Assembly (NCBI GenBank): GCA_947650365.1
Contig: OX393550.1
Location: 52,836,879-52,900,878 of the forward strand
Direction of reading: 5' to 3'
Length of the DNA: 64,000 nt
From: Chamaelirium japonicum
Taxonomy: Eukaryota > Streptophyta > Magnoliopsida > Liliales > Melanthiaceae
A model generated the notes under the pieces. It was not told the DNA's origin, searched no databases, and saw only the letters and a list, made by a program, of their open reading frames with translations. Within the stretch, counting starts at the first letter, position 1; every line of letters starts with the position of its first letter. Positions 1 to 11,134 of this stretch are shown here, piece after piece. The position numbers and the translations under genes were made by a program.

Positions 1-3000
1 TTAGAATGGATCGTACGAATGAATTAGAATGGATCGTGTGAATGAATTAGAATGGATCGTACGAATGAATTAGAATGGATACATTTGTGCGAATAAATTA
101 GAATGGATCGTACGAATGAATTAGAATGGATCGTATGAATGAATTAGAATGGATCATACGAATGAATTAGAATGGATCGTGCGAATGAATTAGAATGGAT
201 CGTACGAATGAATTAGAATGGGTCGTAAGAATGAACTAGAATGGATACATTCGTGCGAATGAATTAGAATGGATCGTACGAATGAATTAGAATGGATCGT
301 ACGAATGAATTAGAATGGATCTTACGAATGAATTAGAATGGATCATACGAATGAATTAGAATGGATCGTACGAATGAATTAGAATGGATACATTTGTGCG
401 AATGAATTAGAATGGATCGTACGAATGAATTAGAATGGATACATTTGTGCGAATGAATTAGAATGGATCGTACGAATGAATTAGAATGGATTGTACGAAT
501 GAATTAGAATGGATCGTACGAATAAACTAGAATGGATACATTCGTGCGAATGAATTAGAATGGATCGTACGAATGAATTAGAATGGATCGTACGAATGAA
601 TTAGAATGGATCTTTCGAATGAATTAGAATGGATCGTACGAATGAATTAAAATGGATCGTAGGAATGAATTAGAATGGATACATTCGTGCGAATGAATTA
701 GAATGGATCGGACGAATGAATTAGAATGGATCGAACGTATGAATTAGAATGGATTAGAATGGATCTACTTCATTCGCACGAATGTATTAGAATGAATTAG
801 AATGGATCTACTTCATTCGCACGAATGTATCCATTCTAATTAATTCGTACGACCCATTCTAATTCATTCGTATGATCCATTCTAATTCATTCGCACAATC
901 CATTCTATTTCATTCGTACGATCCATTCTTACTCATTGGTACGATCCATTCTAATTCATTCGCACAAATGTATCCATTCTAATTCATTCGTACGAATCCA
1001 TTCTAATTCATTCGTACAATCTATTCTATTTTATTCGTACGATCCATTCTTACTCATTCGTATGATCCATTCTAATTCATTCGGACGAATGTATCCATTC
1101 TAATTTAATCGTAGGATCCATTCTAATTCATTCGTACGATCCATTCTAATTCATTCGTACGATCCATTCTAATTCATTCGTCCGATCCATTCTAATTCAT
1201 TCGCACGAATGTATCCATTCTAATTCATTCGTACGATCCATTCTAATTCATTCGTACGATCCATTCTAATTCATTCGTAAGATCCATTCTAATTCATTCG
1301 TACGATCCATTCTAATTCATTCGCATGAATGTATCCATTCTAGTTCATTCGTACGATCTATTCTAATTCATTCGCATGGATCGTGCATTCGTACGATCCA
1401 TTCTAATTCATTCGTAAGATCAATTCTAATTTATTCGTACGATCCATTCTAATTCATTCGTACGATCCATTCTAATTCATTCGCACGAATGTATCCATTC
1501 TAGTTTATTCGTACGATCCATTCTAATTCATTCGTACGATCCATTATAATTCATTCATACGATCTATTCTAATTCATTCATACAATCCATTCTAATTCTT
1601 TCACACGATCCATTCTTATTCATTCGTACGATCTATTCTAATTCATTCGCACAATCCATTCTAATTCATTCGCACGATCCATTCTAATTCACTCATACGA
1701 TCCATTCTAATACATTCATACGATCCATTCTAATTCATTTGCACGAATATATCCATTCTAATTCATTCGTACGATCCATTCTAATTCATTCGCACGAATG
1801 TAACCATTCTAATTCATTCGTACGATCCATTCTAATTCATTTGCACAAATGTATCCATTCTAATTCATTCGTACGATCCATTCTAATTCTTTCACACGAT
1901 CCATTCTAATTCATTCGTACGATCCATTCTAATTCATTCACACGATCCATTCTAATTCATTCATAGGATCCATTCTAATTCATTCATACGATCTATTCTA
2001 ATTCTTTCGCAAGAATGTATCCATTCTAATTCATTGGCACGAATGTGTCCATTCTAATTCATTCGTACGATCCATTCTAATTCATCCATACGATCCATTC
2101 TAATTCATTCATACAATGCATTCTAATTCATTCATACGATCCATTCTAATTCATTTGCACGAATATATCCATTCTAATTCATTCGTACGATCCATTCTAA
2201 TTCCTTCGTACGATCCATTCTAATTCATTTGTACGATCTATTCTAATTCATTCGTACGATCCATTCTAATTCATTCATACAAATGTATTAGAATGGATTG
2301 TAATAATGAATTAGAATATATCGTATGAATAAATTAGAATGGATCGTACGAATGAATTAGAATGTATCGTACGAATGAACTAGAATGGATACATTCGTGC
2401 GAATGAATTAGAATGGATCGTACGAATGAATTAGAATGGATCTTACGAATGAAATAGAATAGATTGTACGAATGAATTAAAATGGTTTCGTATGAATGAA
2501 TTAGAATGGATCATACGAATGAATTAGAATGGATCGTACGAATTAATTAGAATGGATACATTCGTCCGAATGAATTAGAATGGATTGTATGAATGAATTA
2601 GAATGGATCGTACGAATGAATTAGAATGGATCATACGAATTAATTAAAATGGATCATATGAATGAATTAGAATGGATCGTACTAATGAATTAGAATGGAT
2701 CGTACGAATGAACTAGAATGGATCGTACGAATGAACTATAATGGATACATTCGTGCGAATGAATTAGAGTGGATCGTACGAATGAATTAGAATAGATCGT
2801 ACGAATGAACTAGAATGGATACATTTGTGCGAATGAATTAGAATGGATCGTACGAATGAATTAGAATGGATCGTACGAATGAATTAGAATGGATCGTACG
2901 AATGGATTAGAATGGATCCTACGAATGGATTAGAATGGATACCTTTGTGCATATGAATTAGAATGGATCGTACGAATGAATTAGAATGGATCATATTAAT

Positions 3001-5055
3001 GAAATAGAATGGATCGTACGAATGAATTAGAATGGATACATTCGTGCGAATGAATTAGAATGGATTGTACGAATGAATTAGAATGGATCGTACGAATGAA
3101 TTAGAATGGATCGTACGAATGAATTAGAATGGATACATTCGTGCGAATGAATTAGAATGGATACATTCGTGCGAAAGAATTAGAATAGATCGTATGAATG
3201 ACTTAGAATGGATCGTATGAATGAATTAGAATGGATCGTGCGAATGAATTAGAATGGATCGTACGAATGAATTAGAATGGATTGTGTGAAAGAATTAGAA
3301 CGGATCGTACGAATGAATTAGAATGGATCGTGCGAATGAATTAGAATGGATCATACGAATGAATTAGAATGGATACATTTGTGCGAATGAATTAGAATGG
3401 ATCATACGAATGAATTAGAATGGTTACATTCGTGCGAATGAATTAAAATGGATCGTACGAATGAATTAGAATGGATCATACGAATGAGTAAGAATGGATC
3501 GTACGAATGAATTAGAATAGATCATACGAATGAATTAGAATGAATTAGAATGGATCGTGCGAATGAATTAGAATGGATCGTACGAATGAATTAGAATGGA
3601 TACATTTGTGCGAATGAATTAGAATGGATCGTATGAATGAATTAGAATGGATCGTACGAATGAATTAGAATGAATCGTGCGAATGAATTAGAATGGATCA
3701 TACGAATGAATTAGAATAGATCGTACGAATGAATTAGAATGGATACATTCGCGCGAATGAATTAGAATGGTTCGTACGAATGAATTAGAATGGATCGTGC
3801 GAATGAATTAGAATGGATCATACGAATGAATTAGAATGGATCGTACGAATGAACTAGAATGGATACATTCGTGCGAATGAATTAGAATGGATCGTACGAA
3901 TGAATTAGAATGGATCGTACGAATGAATTAGAATGGATCTTACGAATGAATTAGAATGGATCGTACGAATAAATTAGAATGGATCGTATGAATGGTTTAG
4001 AATGGATACATTCGTGCGAATGAATTAGAATGGATCGGACGAATGAATTTGAATGGATCGTACGAATGAATTAGAATGGATCAAATGAATGAATTAGAAT
4101 GGTTACATTCATGCGAATGAATTAGAATGGATCGTACAAATGGATTAGAATGGATCGTACGAATGGATTAGAATGGATACATTCGTGCGAATGAATTAGA
4201 ATGGATCATACGAATGAGTAAGAATGGATCGTACGAATGAAATAGAATGGATTGTACGAATGAATTAGAATGGATCATGCGAATGAATTTGAATGGATCG
4301 TACGAATGAATTAGAATGGATCGTGCTAATGAATTAGAATTGATCGTACGAATGAAATAGAATGGATTGTACGAATGATTTATAATGGATCGTATGAATG
4401 AATTAGAATGGATCGTACGAATGATTTAGAATGGATACATTCATGCGAATGAAATAGAATGGATCATACGAATGAGTAAGAATGGATCGTACGAATGAAA
4501 TAGAATGGATTGTACGAATGAATTAGAATGGATTCGTACGAATGAATTAGAATGGATACATTCGTGCGAATGAATTAGAATGGATCGTACCAATGAGTAA
4601 GAATGGATCGTACGAATGAAATAGAATGGATTGTGCGAATGAATTAGAATGGATCGTACGAATGAATTAGAATGGATCGTGTGAAAGAATTAGAATGGAT
4701 TGTATGAATGAATTAGAATAGATCGTATGAATGAATTAGAATGGATCGTACGATTGAATTATAATGGATCATACGAATGAATTAGAATGGATCGTACGAA
4801 TGAATTAGAATGGATACATTCGTGCGAATGAATTAGAATGGATACATTCGTGCGAAAGAATTAGAATAGATCGTCTGAATGAATTAGAATGGATCCTATG
4901 AATGAATTAGAATGGATCGTGCGAATGAATTAGAATGGATCATACGAATGAATTAGAATGGATCGTGCTAATGAATTAGAATTGATCGAACGAATGAATT
5001 AGCATGGATCGTGCTAATGAATTAGAATGGAACATACGAATGAATTAGAATGGAT

Positions 5056-5200
5056 CGTGTGAAAGAATTAGAATGGATTGTATGAATGAATTAGAATGAA
5101 TTTGTACGATCCATTCGAATTCATTCGTACGATCCATTCTAATTCATTCATACGATCCATTCTAATTCATTCATACAATCCATTTTAATTCTTTCACACG
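5056..5200. repeat. Fold-back junction, 58-bp spacer, orientation A
   Basis: The left arm (about 5056-5098, starting CGTGTGAAAG) and right arm (about 5157-5200, ending CTTTCACACG) are near-perfect inverted complements. The spacer between them (about 5099-5156) is written in the reverse orientation of the satellite. The same arms and spacer recur near 25178-25322; copies near 34915 and 50531 have the spacer inverted. Confidence 0.75.
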
Positions 5201-6275
5201 ATCCATTCTAATTCATTCGTAGGATCCATTCTAATTCATTCGTACAATCTATTCTATTTCATTCGTACGATCCATTCTTACTCATTCGTATGATCCATTC
5301 TAATTCATTCGGACGAATGTATCCATTCTAATTTATTCATACGATCCATTCTAATTCATTCGTACGATCCATTCTAATTCATTCGTACGATCTATTCTAA
5401 TTCATTCGTCCGATCCATTCTAATTCATTCGCACGAATGTATCCATTCTAATTCATTCATATGATCCATTCTAATTCATTCGTACGATCCATTCTAATTC
5501 ATTCGTAAGATCCATTCTAATTCATTCGTACGATCCATTCTAATTTATTCGTACGATCCATTCTAATTCATTCGCACGAATGTATCCATTCTAGTTCATT
5601 CGTACGATCCGTTCTAATTCATTCGTACGATCCATTCTAATTCATTCGCACGATCCATTCTAATTCATTCGTACGATCCATTCTAATTCATTCATACGAT
5701 CCATTCTAATTCATTCGTACGATCCATTCTAATTCATTCGCACAAATATATCCATTCTAATTCATTCGTACGATCCATTCTAATTCATTCGCAAGATCCA
5801 TTCTAATTCATTTGTACGATCCATTCTAATTCATTTGCACGATCTATTCTTATTCATTCGCACAATCCATTCTAATTCATTCGCACGAATGTATCCATTC
5901 TAATTCATTCGTACGATCCATTCTAATTCATTCGTACGATCCATTCTAATTCATTCGTATGATCCATTCTAATTAATTCGTATGATCCATTCTAATTTAT
6001 TCGTACGATCCATTCTAATTCATTCATACAATCCATTCTAATTCATTCGCACGAATGTATCCATTCTAATTAATTCGTACGATCCATTCTAATTCATTCG
6101 TATGATCTATTCTTATTCATTCGCACGATCCAGTCTAATTGATTCGCACGATCCATTCTGATTCATTCGCACGAATGTATCCATTCTAATTCATTCGTAC
6201 GATCCATTCTAATTCATTAATATGATCCATTCTAATTCATTCGTACGATCCATTCTAATTCATATGCACAAAGGT

Positions 6276-6280
6276 ATCCA
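6276..6280. other. Target-site duplication of Tat element 1, left copy (ATCCA)
   Basis: ATCCA directly precedes the LTR start and is repeated at 19021-19025 directly after the other LTR. Removing the element and one copy restores a normal satellite stretch, almost the same as the one around 19835-19880 (TGCACAAAGGTATCCATTCT). This proves a single integration into the satellite. Confidence 0.9.
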
Positions 6281-7039
6281 TGTGGGGGAAAATCTTCGTG
6301 CCGACCCGAAGACTTCACAGCACCAGTCAATTGAAGTTGAAGTTGATGTCGAAGATCGTTGGTCGCTCTGTTGATTGAGGTTGAAGCCTTTGATATGTAA
6401 ACAGAGAGATGCAATCAGATAGAGAGTTTAACACGAGAAGTGATCTCGGAGTTTAGCCGAAGCCTACGTCTCCGTGCTATAGGGAGCAACCCGAATTCAC
6501 TAACACTTATGTTAATGTGATCTCGACAGGCCGAGTATCACAAGAAACGCTCTGATCTCTTCGAAGGAGAGAAGAAGATCAAAGAGAGATGGTAGATGGG
6601 GAGCTGAGAGATTTCAGAGTTCTGATTCTGAAAATCAGATCTCATAGTGGAAATAAGAAATTCTGGATCTTAGATTTCGATCCTTTTACATTCGAAGGCT
6701 CTGCTATTTATAGAACTTTCTGGTGGTAAATGGCGGTTTCTGTTACAGCATCTGGGGATCCTTCAGGTAAAGCTGGTGGGTCCCGCGGTAGTCCTCGTGG
6801 GCCCACCAGGCAGGGTCGGTGGGTCCCGTAGTAGTCCTCGTGGGCCCACCAGGTAGGGCCGGTGGGTCCCGTAGTAGTCCTCGTGGGCCCACCAGGCAGG
6901 GCCGGTGGGTCCCGTGGTAGTCTTCGTGGGCCCACCAGGCAGGGCCGGTGGGTCCCGTGGTAGTCTTCGTGGGCCCACCAGGCAGGGCCGGTGGGTCCCG
7001 TGGTAGTTTGGTAAACTTCTGCCAAAATTTGCACCCACA
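6281..7039 (-). repeat. Element 1, 3' LTR
   Basis: 759 bp, bounded by TGTGGG and CCCACA. It matches 18349-19020 along its length, but holds about two more copies of the 43-bp GC-rich repeat, which accounts for the 87-bp difference. The minus-strand TATA box (TATAAATA, plus 6715-6722) lies near the repeats. It sits at the pol-distal end next to the PPT, so it is the 3' LTR. Confidence 0.93.
6775..7010. repeat. 43-bp tandem repeat inside the 3' LTR
   Basis: Five full copies and a partial one of a 43-bp unit starting GGTGGGTCCC and containing GTGGGCCCACCAGG. GGTGGG recurs at 6775, 6818, 6861, 6904, 6947 and 6990. The unit has a self-complementary core (TGGGCCCA). The 5' LTR holds fewer copies (18842-18990). 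Because 43 is not a multiple of three, several frames stay open here by chance; they are not genes. Confidence 0.9.
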
Positions 7040-7054
7040 GTTACCCCCTCCAAG
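7040..7054 (-). other. Polypurine tract of element 1
   Basis: On the minus strand CTTGGAGGGGGTAAC directly precedes the 3' LTR start TGTGGG. The core GGAGGGGGTAA is identical in element 2 (48421-48432), which confirms the boundary and links the two families. Confidence 0.85.
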
Positions 7055-7159
7055 ATAGCTAGAGTTCGCTCTGGCTGGCTTGGATTTGGTGCAAAACATA
7101 ACAATTCCCTGTTTGAAGAAGGCACAAAAGAAGCTTGCCGAGTGTTAGCATAATAAAAA
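7055..7159. other. 3' untranslated segment of element 1
   Basis: About 100 bp of unique sequence between the PPT and the palindromic array, with an A-rich run near 7155. I see no gene or clear site. Confidence 0.5.
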
Positions 7160-7690
7160 AAAAGGACTGACCGGTCAAGTTTGACTGATCGGTCAATTTT
7201 GACCGATCGGACAAATTTGACCGTTCGGTTAAATTTGACCGATCGGTCAATTTTAACCGAACGGTCAAATTTGACCGATCGGTTAAATTTGACCGAACGG
7301 TCAATTTCAACCGGTTAAGGATTGGGCGATCGGTCAAAAAACATGGTTTTTTGACCGATCCAGTGGAAATTTGACCGATCGGTTGATTTTGACCGATCGG
7401 TCAAATTTAACCGATCGGTCAAATTTGACCGATCGGTTAAATTTGACCGAACGGTCAATTTCAACCGGTCAAGGATTGGGCGATCGGTCAAAAAACATGG
7501 TTTTTTGACCGATCCAGTAGAAATTTGACCGATCGGTTGATTTTGACCGATCGGTCAATTTTGTCCGATCGGTCAAATTTGACCGATCGGTTAAATTTGA
7601 CCGAACGGTCAATTTCAACCGGTCAAGGATTGAGTGATTGGTCAAAAAACATGGTTTTTTGACCGATCCAGTGGAAAATCGACCGATTGG
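7160..7690. repeat. Palindromic array of GACCGATCGGTC units
   Basis: Dense repeats of about 17 bp built on the palindrome TTTGACCGATCGGTCAAA and variants (GACCGAACGGTC, AACCGATCGGTT). From about 7320 they are nested in a longer unit of roughly 150 bp that contains GATCGGTCAAAAAACATGG. It lies in the 3' untranslated region of element 1 and upstream of the antisense-gene promoter. Nearly every half-unit is a dyad, so strong hairpins are possible on either strand. Hypervariable 3' UTR repeats are known from Tat/Ogre elements. Confidence 0.85.
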
Positions 7691-8460
7691 TTGATTTTGG
7701 CCGAACGGTCATATTTGACCTTTTGGCTAAAATCAGCCGGTCGAGGTTTGGGTGATCGGTAAGAAACCTTAGTTTTTCGTCGAATCTAGTAGAAAATCGA
7801 TCGATCGGTTGATTTTGGCCGAACGGTCATATTTGACCGTTCGGCTAAAATCAGCCGGTCAAGGTTTGGGTGATCGGCAAAAAACCTTAGTTTTTCGTCG
7901 GATCTAGTAGAAAATCGACCGATCGGTTGATTTTGGCCGAACGGTCATATTTGACCGTTCGGCTAAAATCAGCCGGTCAAGGTTTGGGTGATCGGCAAAA
8001 AACCTTAGTTTTTTGCCGGATCTAGTAGAAATTGACCGATCGGTTGATTTTGGCCGAACGGTCATATTTGACCGTTCGGCTAAAATCAGCCGGTCAAGGT
8101 TTGGGTGATCGGCAAAAAACTTTAGTTTTTCGCCGGATCTAGTAGAAAATCGACCGATCGGTTGATTTTGGCCGAACAGTCATATTTGACCGTTCGGCTA
8201 AAATCAGCCGGTCAAGGTTTGGGTGATCGGCAAAAAACCTTAGTTTTTCGCCGGATCTAGTAGAAAATTGACCGATCGGTTGATTTTGGCTGAACGGTCA
8301 TATTTGACCGTTTGGCTAAAATCAGCCGGTCAAGGTTTGGGTGATCGGCAAAAAACCTTAGTTTTTCGTCGGATCTAGTAGAAAATCGACCGATCGGTTG
8401 ATTTTGGCCGAACGGTCATATTTGACCGTTCGGCTAAAATCAGCCGGTCGAGGTTTGAGT
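7690..8460. repeat. 118-bp tandem array, about 6.5 copies
   Basis: A 118-bp unit starting GTTGATTTTGGCCGAACGGT and containing TGACCGTTCGGCTAAAATCA. Unit starts are near 7690, 7808, 7926, 8043, 8161, 8279 and 8397. It is derived from the same motif as the palindromic array to its left. It ends about 320 bp before the TATA box of the antisense gene, a plausible place for upstream regulatory repeats. Confidence 0.88.
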
Positions 8461-8699
8461 CTTGAACCTGTACTTTTGAAGAACTGGCATAGCTTTGATC
8501 TTTGGCAGTCTTGAATATCGATGGAGTTTGATTTTCTCTGCTTTAAATCTTGTGTTTGCCGGAAGGTGGCTTTGAACCGGTGGTCCGGTTTACTCAGACC
8601 GGTGGCTTGCTTGGATCGTTGGTTTACGTGGACCGATGGGTCTGACGCTTCGTCTGGCCCGACGGTTCGCCTGATTTAGCGCTTGCTACGGATGGATGC
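8461..8699. other. Unique segment upstream of the antisense-gene promoter
   Basis: About 240 bp of non-repeated sequence with short echoes of the arrays (ACCGGTGG, GACCGGTGG). No ORF of note. It probably belongs to the promoter region of the antisense gene. Confidence 0.4.
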
Positions 8700-8705
8700 C
8701 ACGTG
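8700..8705 (+). promoter_or_regulatory. G-box CACGTG upstream of antisense gene
   Basis: CACGTG in the context GCCACGTGTA, about 80 bp upstream of the TATA box. Element 2 has an equivalent GCCACGTGG near its antisense promoter. CACGTG is the core bound by plant bZIP and bHLH factors; binding here is inferred. Confidence 0.55.
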
Positions 8706-8735
8706 TACCTGCAAAAACATGCGATTTGATATGGT

Positions 8736-8751
8736 GAAGACACGTGTCTTC
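8736..8751 (+). promoter_or_regulatory. 16-bp palindromic G-box, antisense-gene promoter
   Basis: GAAGACACGTGTCTTC is a perfect 16-bp palindrome about 28 bp upstream of the TATA box. Its inner 14 bases recur unchanged in element 2 (47161-47174), also upstream of the antisense gene, although the surrounding sequences have diverged. It contains the ABRE-type core ACGTGTC on both strands. Confidence 0.7.
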
Positions 8752-8778
8752 TCGATTTGCATACCGTTTTACTCTGGG

Positions 8779-8786
8779 TATATAAG
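8779..8786 (+). promoter_or_regulatory. TATA box of the element 1 antisense gene
   Basis: TATATAAG lies 108 bp before the first good ATG (8887), predicting transcription start near 8810 and a leader of about 75 nt. The element 2 antisense gene has its TATA box 103 bp before its ATG, so the spacing is conserved. Confidence 0.75.
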
Positions 8787-10836
8787 TTTCACTGGCTGTC
8801 ATTTTCGTCTCACGCTCTCAGAATTTTTCGAAGTCCAGACTCTTTGCTTTTCCATCTCTCGTTTTTCATCTCTTTCGATCAGTCAAATGGCGTCTTCGGG
8901 CAGTTCGAAGAAGAGTGCAGTTCTTTCCAAGAGGAAGGGCAAGGAAGTTGTCGAGGTTTCTTCTGTTCCGAAGGGCCGAGGCAAAGGCAGGGCCGAATTG
9001 ATCGAGCTTGGCCAACTGGGCAAGAGGCACCAAGGAGTGGGATTCGCTACTGCCCCGTCAAGGCCGGAGCAGATCCCCAAGGCCAAGTTTGTCCTCTGCC
9101 CACAGCTACCTTCGGAGGCGGAGCTTGAGTTTGGGTACAACATCGGTAGCAAACTTACAGATGTCAAGAGGGAGAAGCTGCAGGAGTTGCTGTCATTTTC
9201 ACAGAGGGAAAGGCACGACCAGCGCTTCCGGGTGTTTTATCCGCCTTCGGCATTGATAGGCGGACAATCTTTGTCTCGTGGGCGAGCAAGGAGCAAGTGA
9301 TGGGAACCATCGTCATGATCGGCCAGCTCAACTGTGGACTGTGCCTTCCGCTGCCGCCTTTCGCCGCGAGGTTGCTGAACACCTCCGGTCTCTGTCCCGG
9401 GCAGGTCACTGGGAACTCCTGGAGGATCATCTACGCTTTCTGTCGCGTGGAGTCGGACTTTCAGAAGGAACTTAGGGAATGCTACTCTAGCCTCCCTGAA
9501 GGTGAAGAAGCCCGAATCGAGTTGGGGTATTTCTTTTACCATTACCGATGGGCTTGGAGGAAGGATAGCCCGTTCTTCTACTTGACAGGTGTTACTGCCC
9601 TTCGCCCGATTTTTGACACCATTGGCTCCGACAAGCTTTACACAGATTGGCCGCTGTCGGTATCTGGTGCGTGGACTCCTCTGTCAGTATCGGAGGTTCC
9701 CCGATACAAGGTGCATGAAGAGATTGATATGTACTGCACAGGAGGAGCTCTCTCTTGGCCTCCAGAGCGAGTAGGGGTCCTTGACAACCTCTTCTTGGAG
9801 TTGACATGTGGGACTAGATCGTGGAAGCAATTCTCGAATTGCCCAGTCCGACATGGCAAGGCCAACCTCCTCTACCGATCGAAGCTTCGCTATGAAGATA
9901 ATGAGGTTATCTACTCCGATTACGAGGAGGACCCTCAGTCTGGAAAAATTGTTAGAAAGCTTCGATTCGAGAAGAAGGCTTATGGAGCCAGGCGCGCACT
10001 TCCCTCAGAGGAGAAATTGGTGATACCTCGCCAAGGCCCAGCAAAGAAGAAGAGGAAAATTCCCACCAAGCAGGAGGAGGATGAGAAGAAAAAGGAGGAG
10101 GATGAAGAGAAGGTAGAGAGGGAGGAGGAAGGAGGAGATGATGGTGATGATGATGATTCCGACGATAGCAGCGACAGTGGTAAAGGAAATGGAGATGATG
10201 GTGAGGGCGAAGGACATGGGGGTGGCGAGGAAGAAATTCCTCCCACCCCCTCTGGTGGTGCTGAAGGACATGGGGGTGGTGAGGAAGAAATTCCTCCCAC
10301 CCCCATTGGTAAGGCTGATGAAGATTCGCAGCCGATCCTTATTGACCAAGCTAAAGCTCGCAAGATGGAAGCGGTCATGGATGCAACGGGCGATGGCCCT
10401 AAGGTGATTCCTACCTATGACTTCGGGGAATTGAAGAAGAACCCGCTGCGCTTCAAGATCAGGATATCGGGGAGTGGTGGGGTTGGAAGCAACCCTACAC
10501 CCCTCGATCAGATACCTCCCGAGGTTCCCCGTCTGGAAGGGGCAACTACGAGTGGGGGTGTGGAGGTTGAACAACCCCCACCCCCTTCACGATCTCTGGC
10601 TGAGGAGGTAGCGGCCATGGTTGCAGGGCTCGATAATTCGAGCGGGCGAGAAGACGAAGGGGGAGCCTCACCTCCTCGGGATGTTCCCTCTCCTGCTCAT
10701 ATGGAGAGAGGAAGCCGGGTGGGTGATGCTACCCCCCAACCCTTGCCAGAGCTAACCCCCATCAAGGAGAAATCGACCCCCAAGGGTAAGAGCTCCGACA
10801 GTGGGAAGGGAATGGCTCCTCAAGTCGAGGCTTCAG

Positions 10837-10923
10837 GTATCTGTACTAACCTGTTTTGATTGACTGCATTGTCTTTGAAGCTTGAAAATATACTAACACT
10901 TAGAATTACTGCATGGATTTTAG
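10837..10923 (+). other. Intron 1 of the antisense gene (87 bp)
   Basis: Donor CAG|GTATCT and acceptor TTTTAG|GT. Without splicing the frame hits TGA at 10857; with splicing GGT is rebuilt across the junction (phase 1) and the reading frame continues into KKK-rich exon 2. A TACTAAC branch-like motif occurs at its start and again near 10890. Confidence 0.8.
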
Positions 10924-11063
10924 GTACACCTGCTAGCCCGGCTAAGAAGAAGATAAGGAGTTTGGGTGATGTTGACATCAATCATCCCACTAACGTGATC
11001 CGGAAGCTTTGCAATCTTCCGGAAGCTACTTTTGAAGAAGCCTTTGATCGGCTTGAAGTAGTG

Positions 11064-11134
11064 GTATGTGTATATGCTTTGATCTATTGTTCGAATTGTA
11101 TATTCAGAATAATTCTAACTCTGTCCATTTGCAG
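11064..11134 (+). other. Intron 2 of the antisense gene (71 bp)
   Basis: Donor GTG|GTATGT and acceptor TTTGCAG|AAC, phase 0. It joins exon 2 to the coiled-coil exon. Element 2 has a phase-0 intron at the equivalent place (44478-44567), directly before its coiled-coil exon. Confidence 0.82.

Larger units (their letters stand above)
1..6280. repeat. Satellite array, block 1 (23/28-bp monomers)
   Basis: Tandem array with a 23-bp monomer reading TTAGAATGGATCGTAC then GAATGAA. A longer 28-bp variant replaces GGATCGTACG by GGATACATTCGTGCG and is mixed in irregularly. Orientation map by eye: forward 1 to about 770, reverse about 835-2285, forward about 2290-5098, reverse about 5157-6280. The first switch (about 755-835) contains a direct duplication around GGATCTACTTCATTCGCACG. 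Point variants are common (CGTACG, CATACG, CGTGCG, TGTACG). Reading frames are short because the monomer carries stops, and I see no gene here. It ends at the target site of Tat element 1 and continues at 19021. I do not recognise the satellite family. Confidence 0.95.

Noticed and set aside
1-780. Satellite as a degenerate telomere or (GGAAT)n repeat
   Set aside because: The monomer shares only GAATGG words; period (23/28 bp) and sequence do not fit TTTAGGG or GGAAT arrays.
6708-7125. Three overlapping minus-strand open frames of about 110-120 codons rich in GTHRPCLVGPR-like repeats
   Set aside because: They are translations in three frames of the 43-bp LTR repeat; open by low stop content, no conserved start or domain.
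7059-7337. 92-codon minus-strand frame with 'DRSNLT' repeats
   Set aside because: A translation of the GACCGATCGGTC palindrome array, not a gene.
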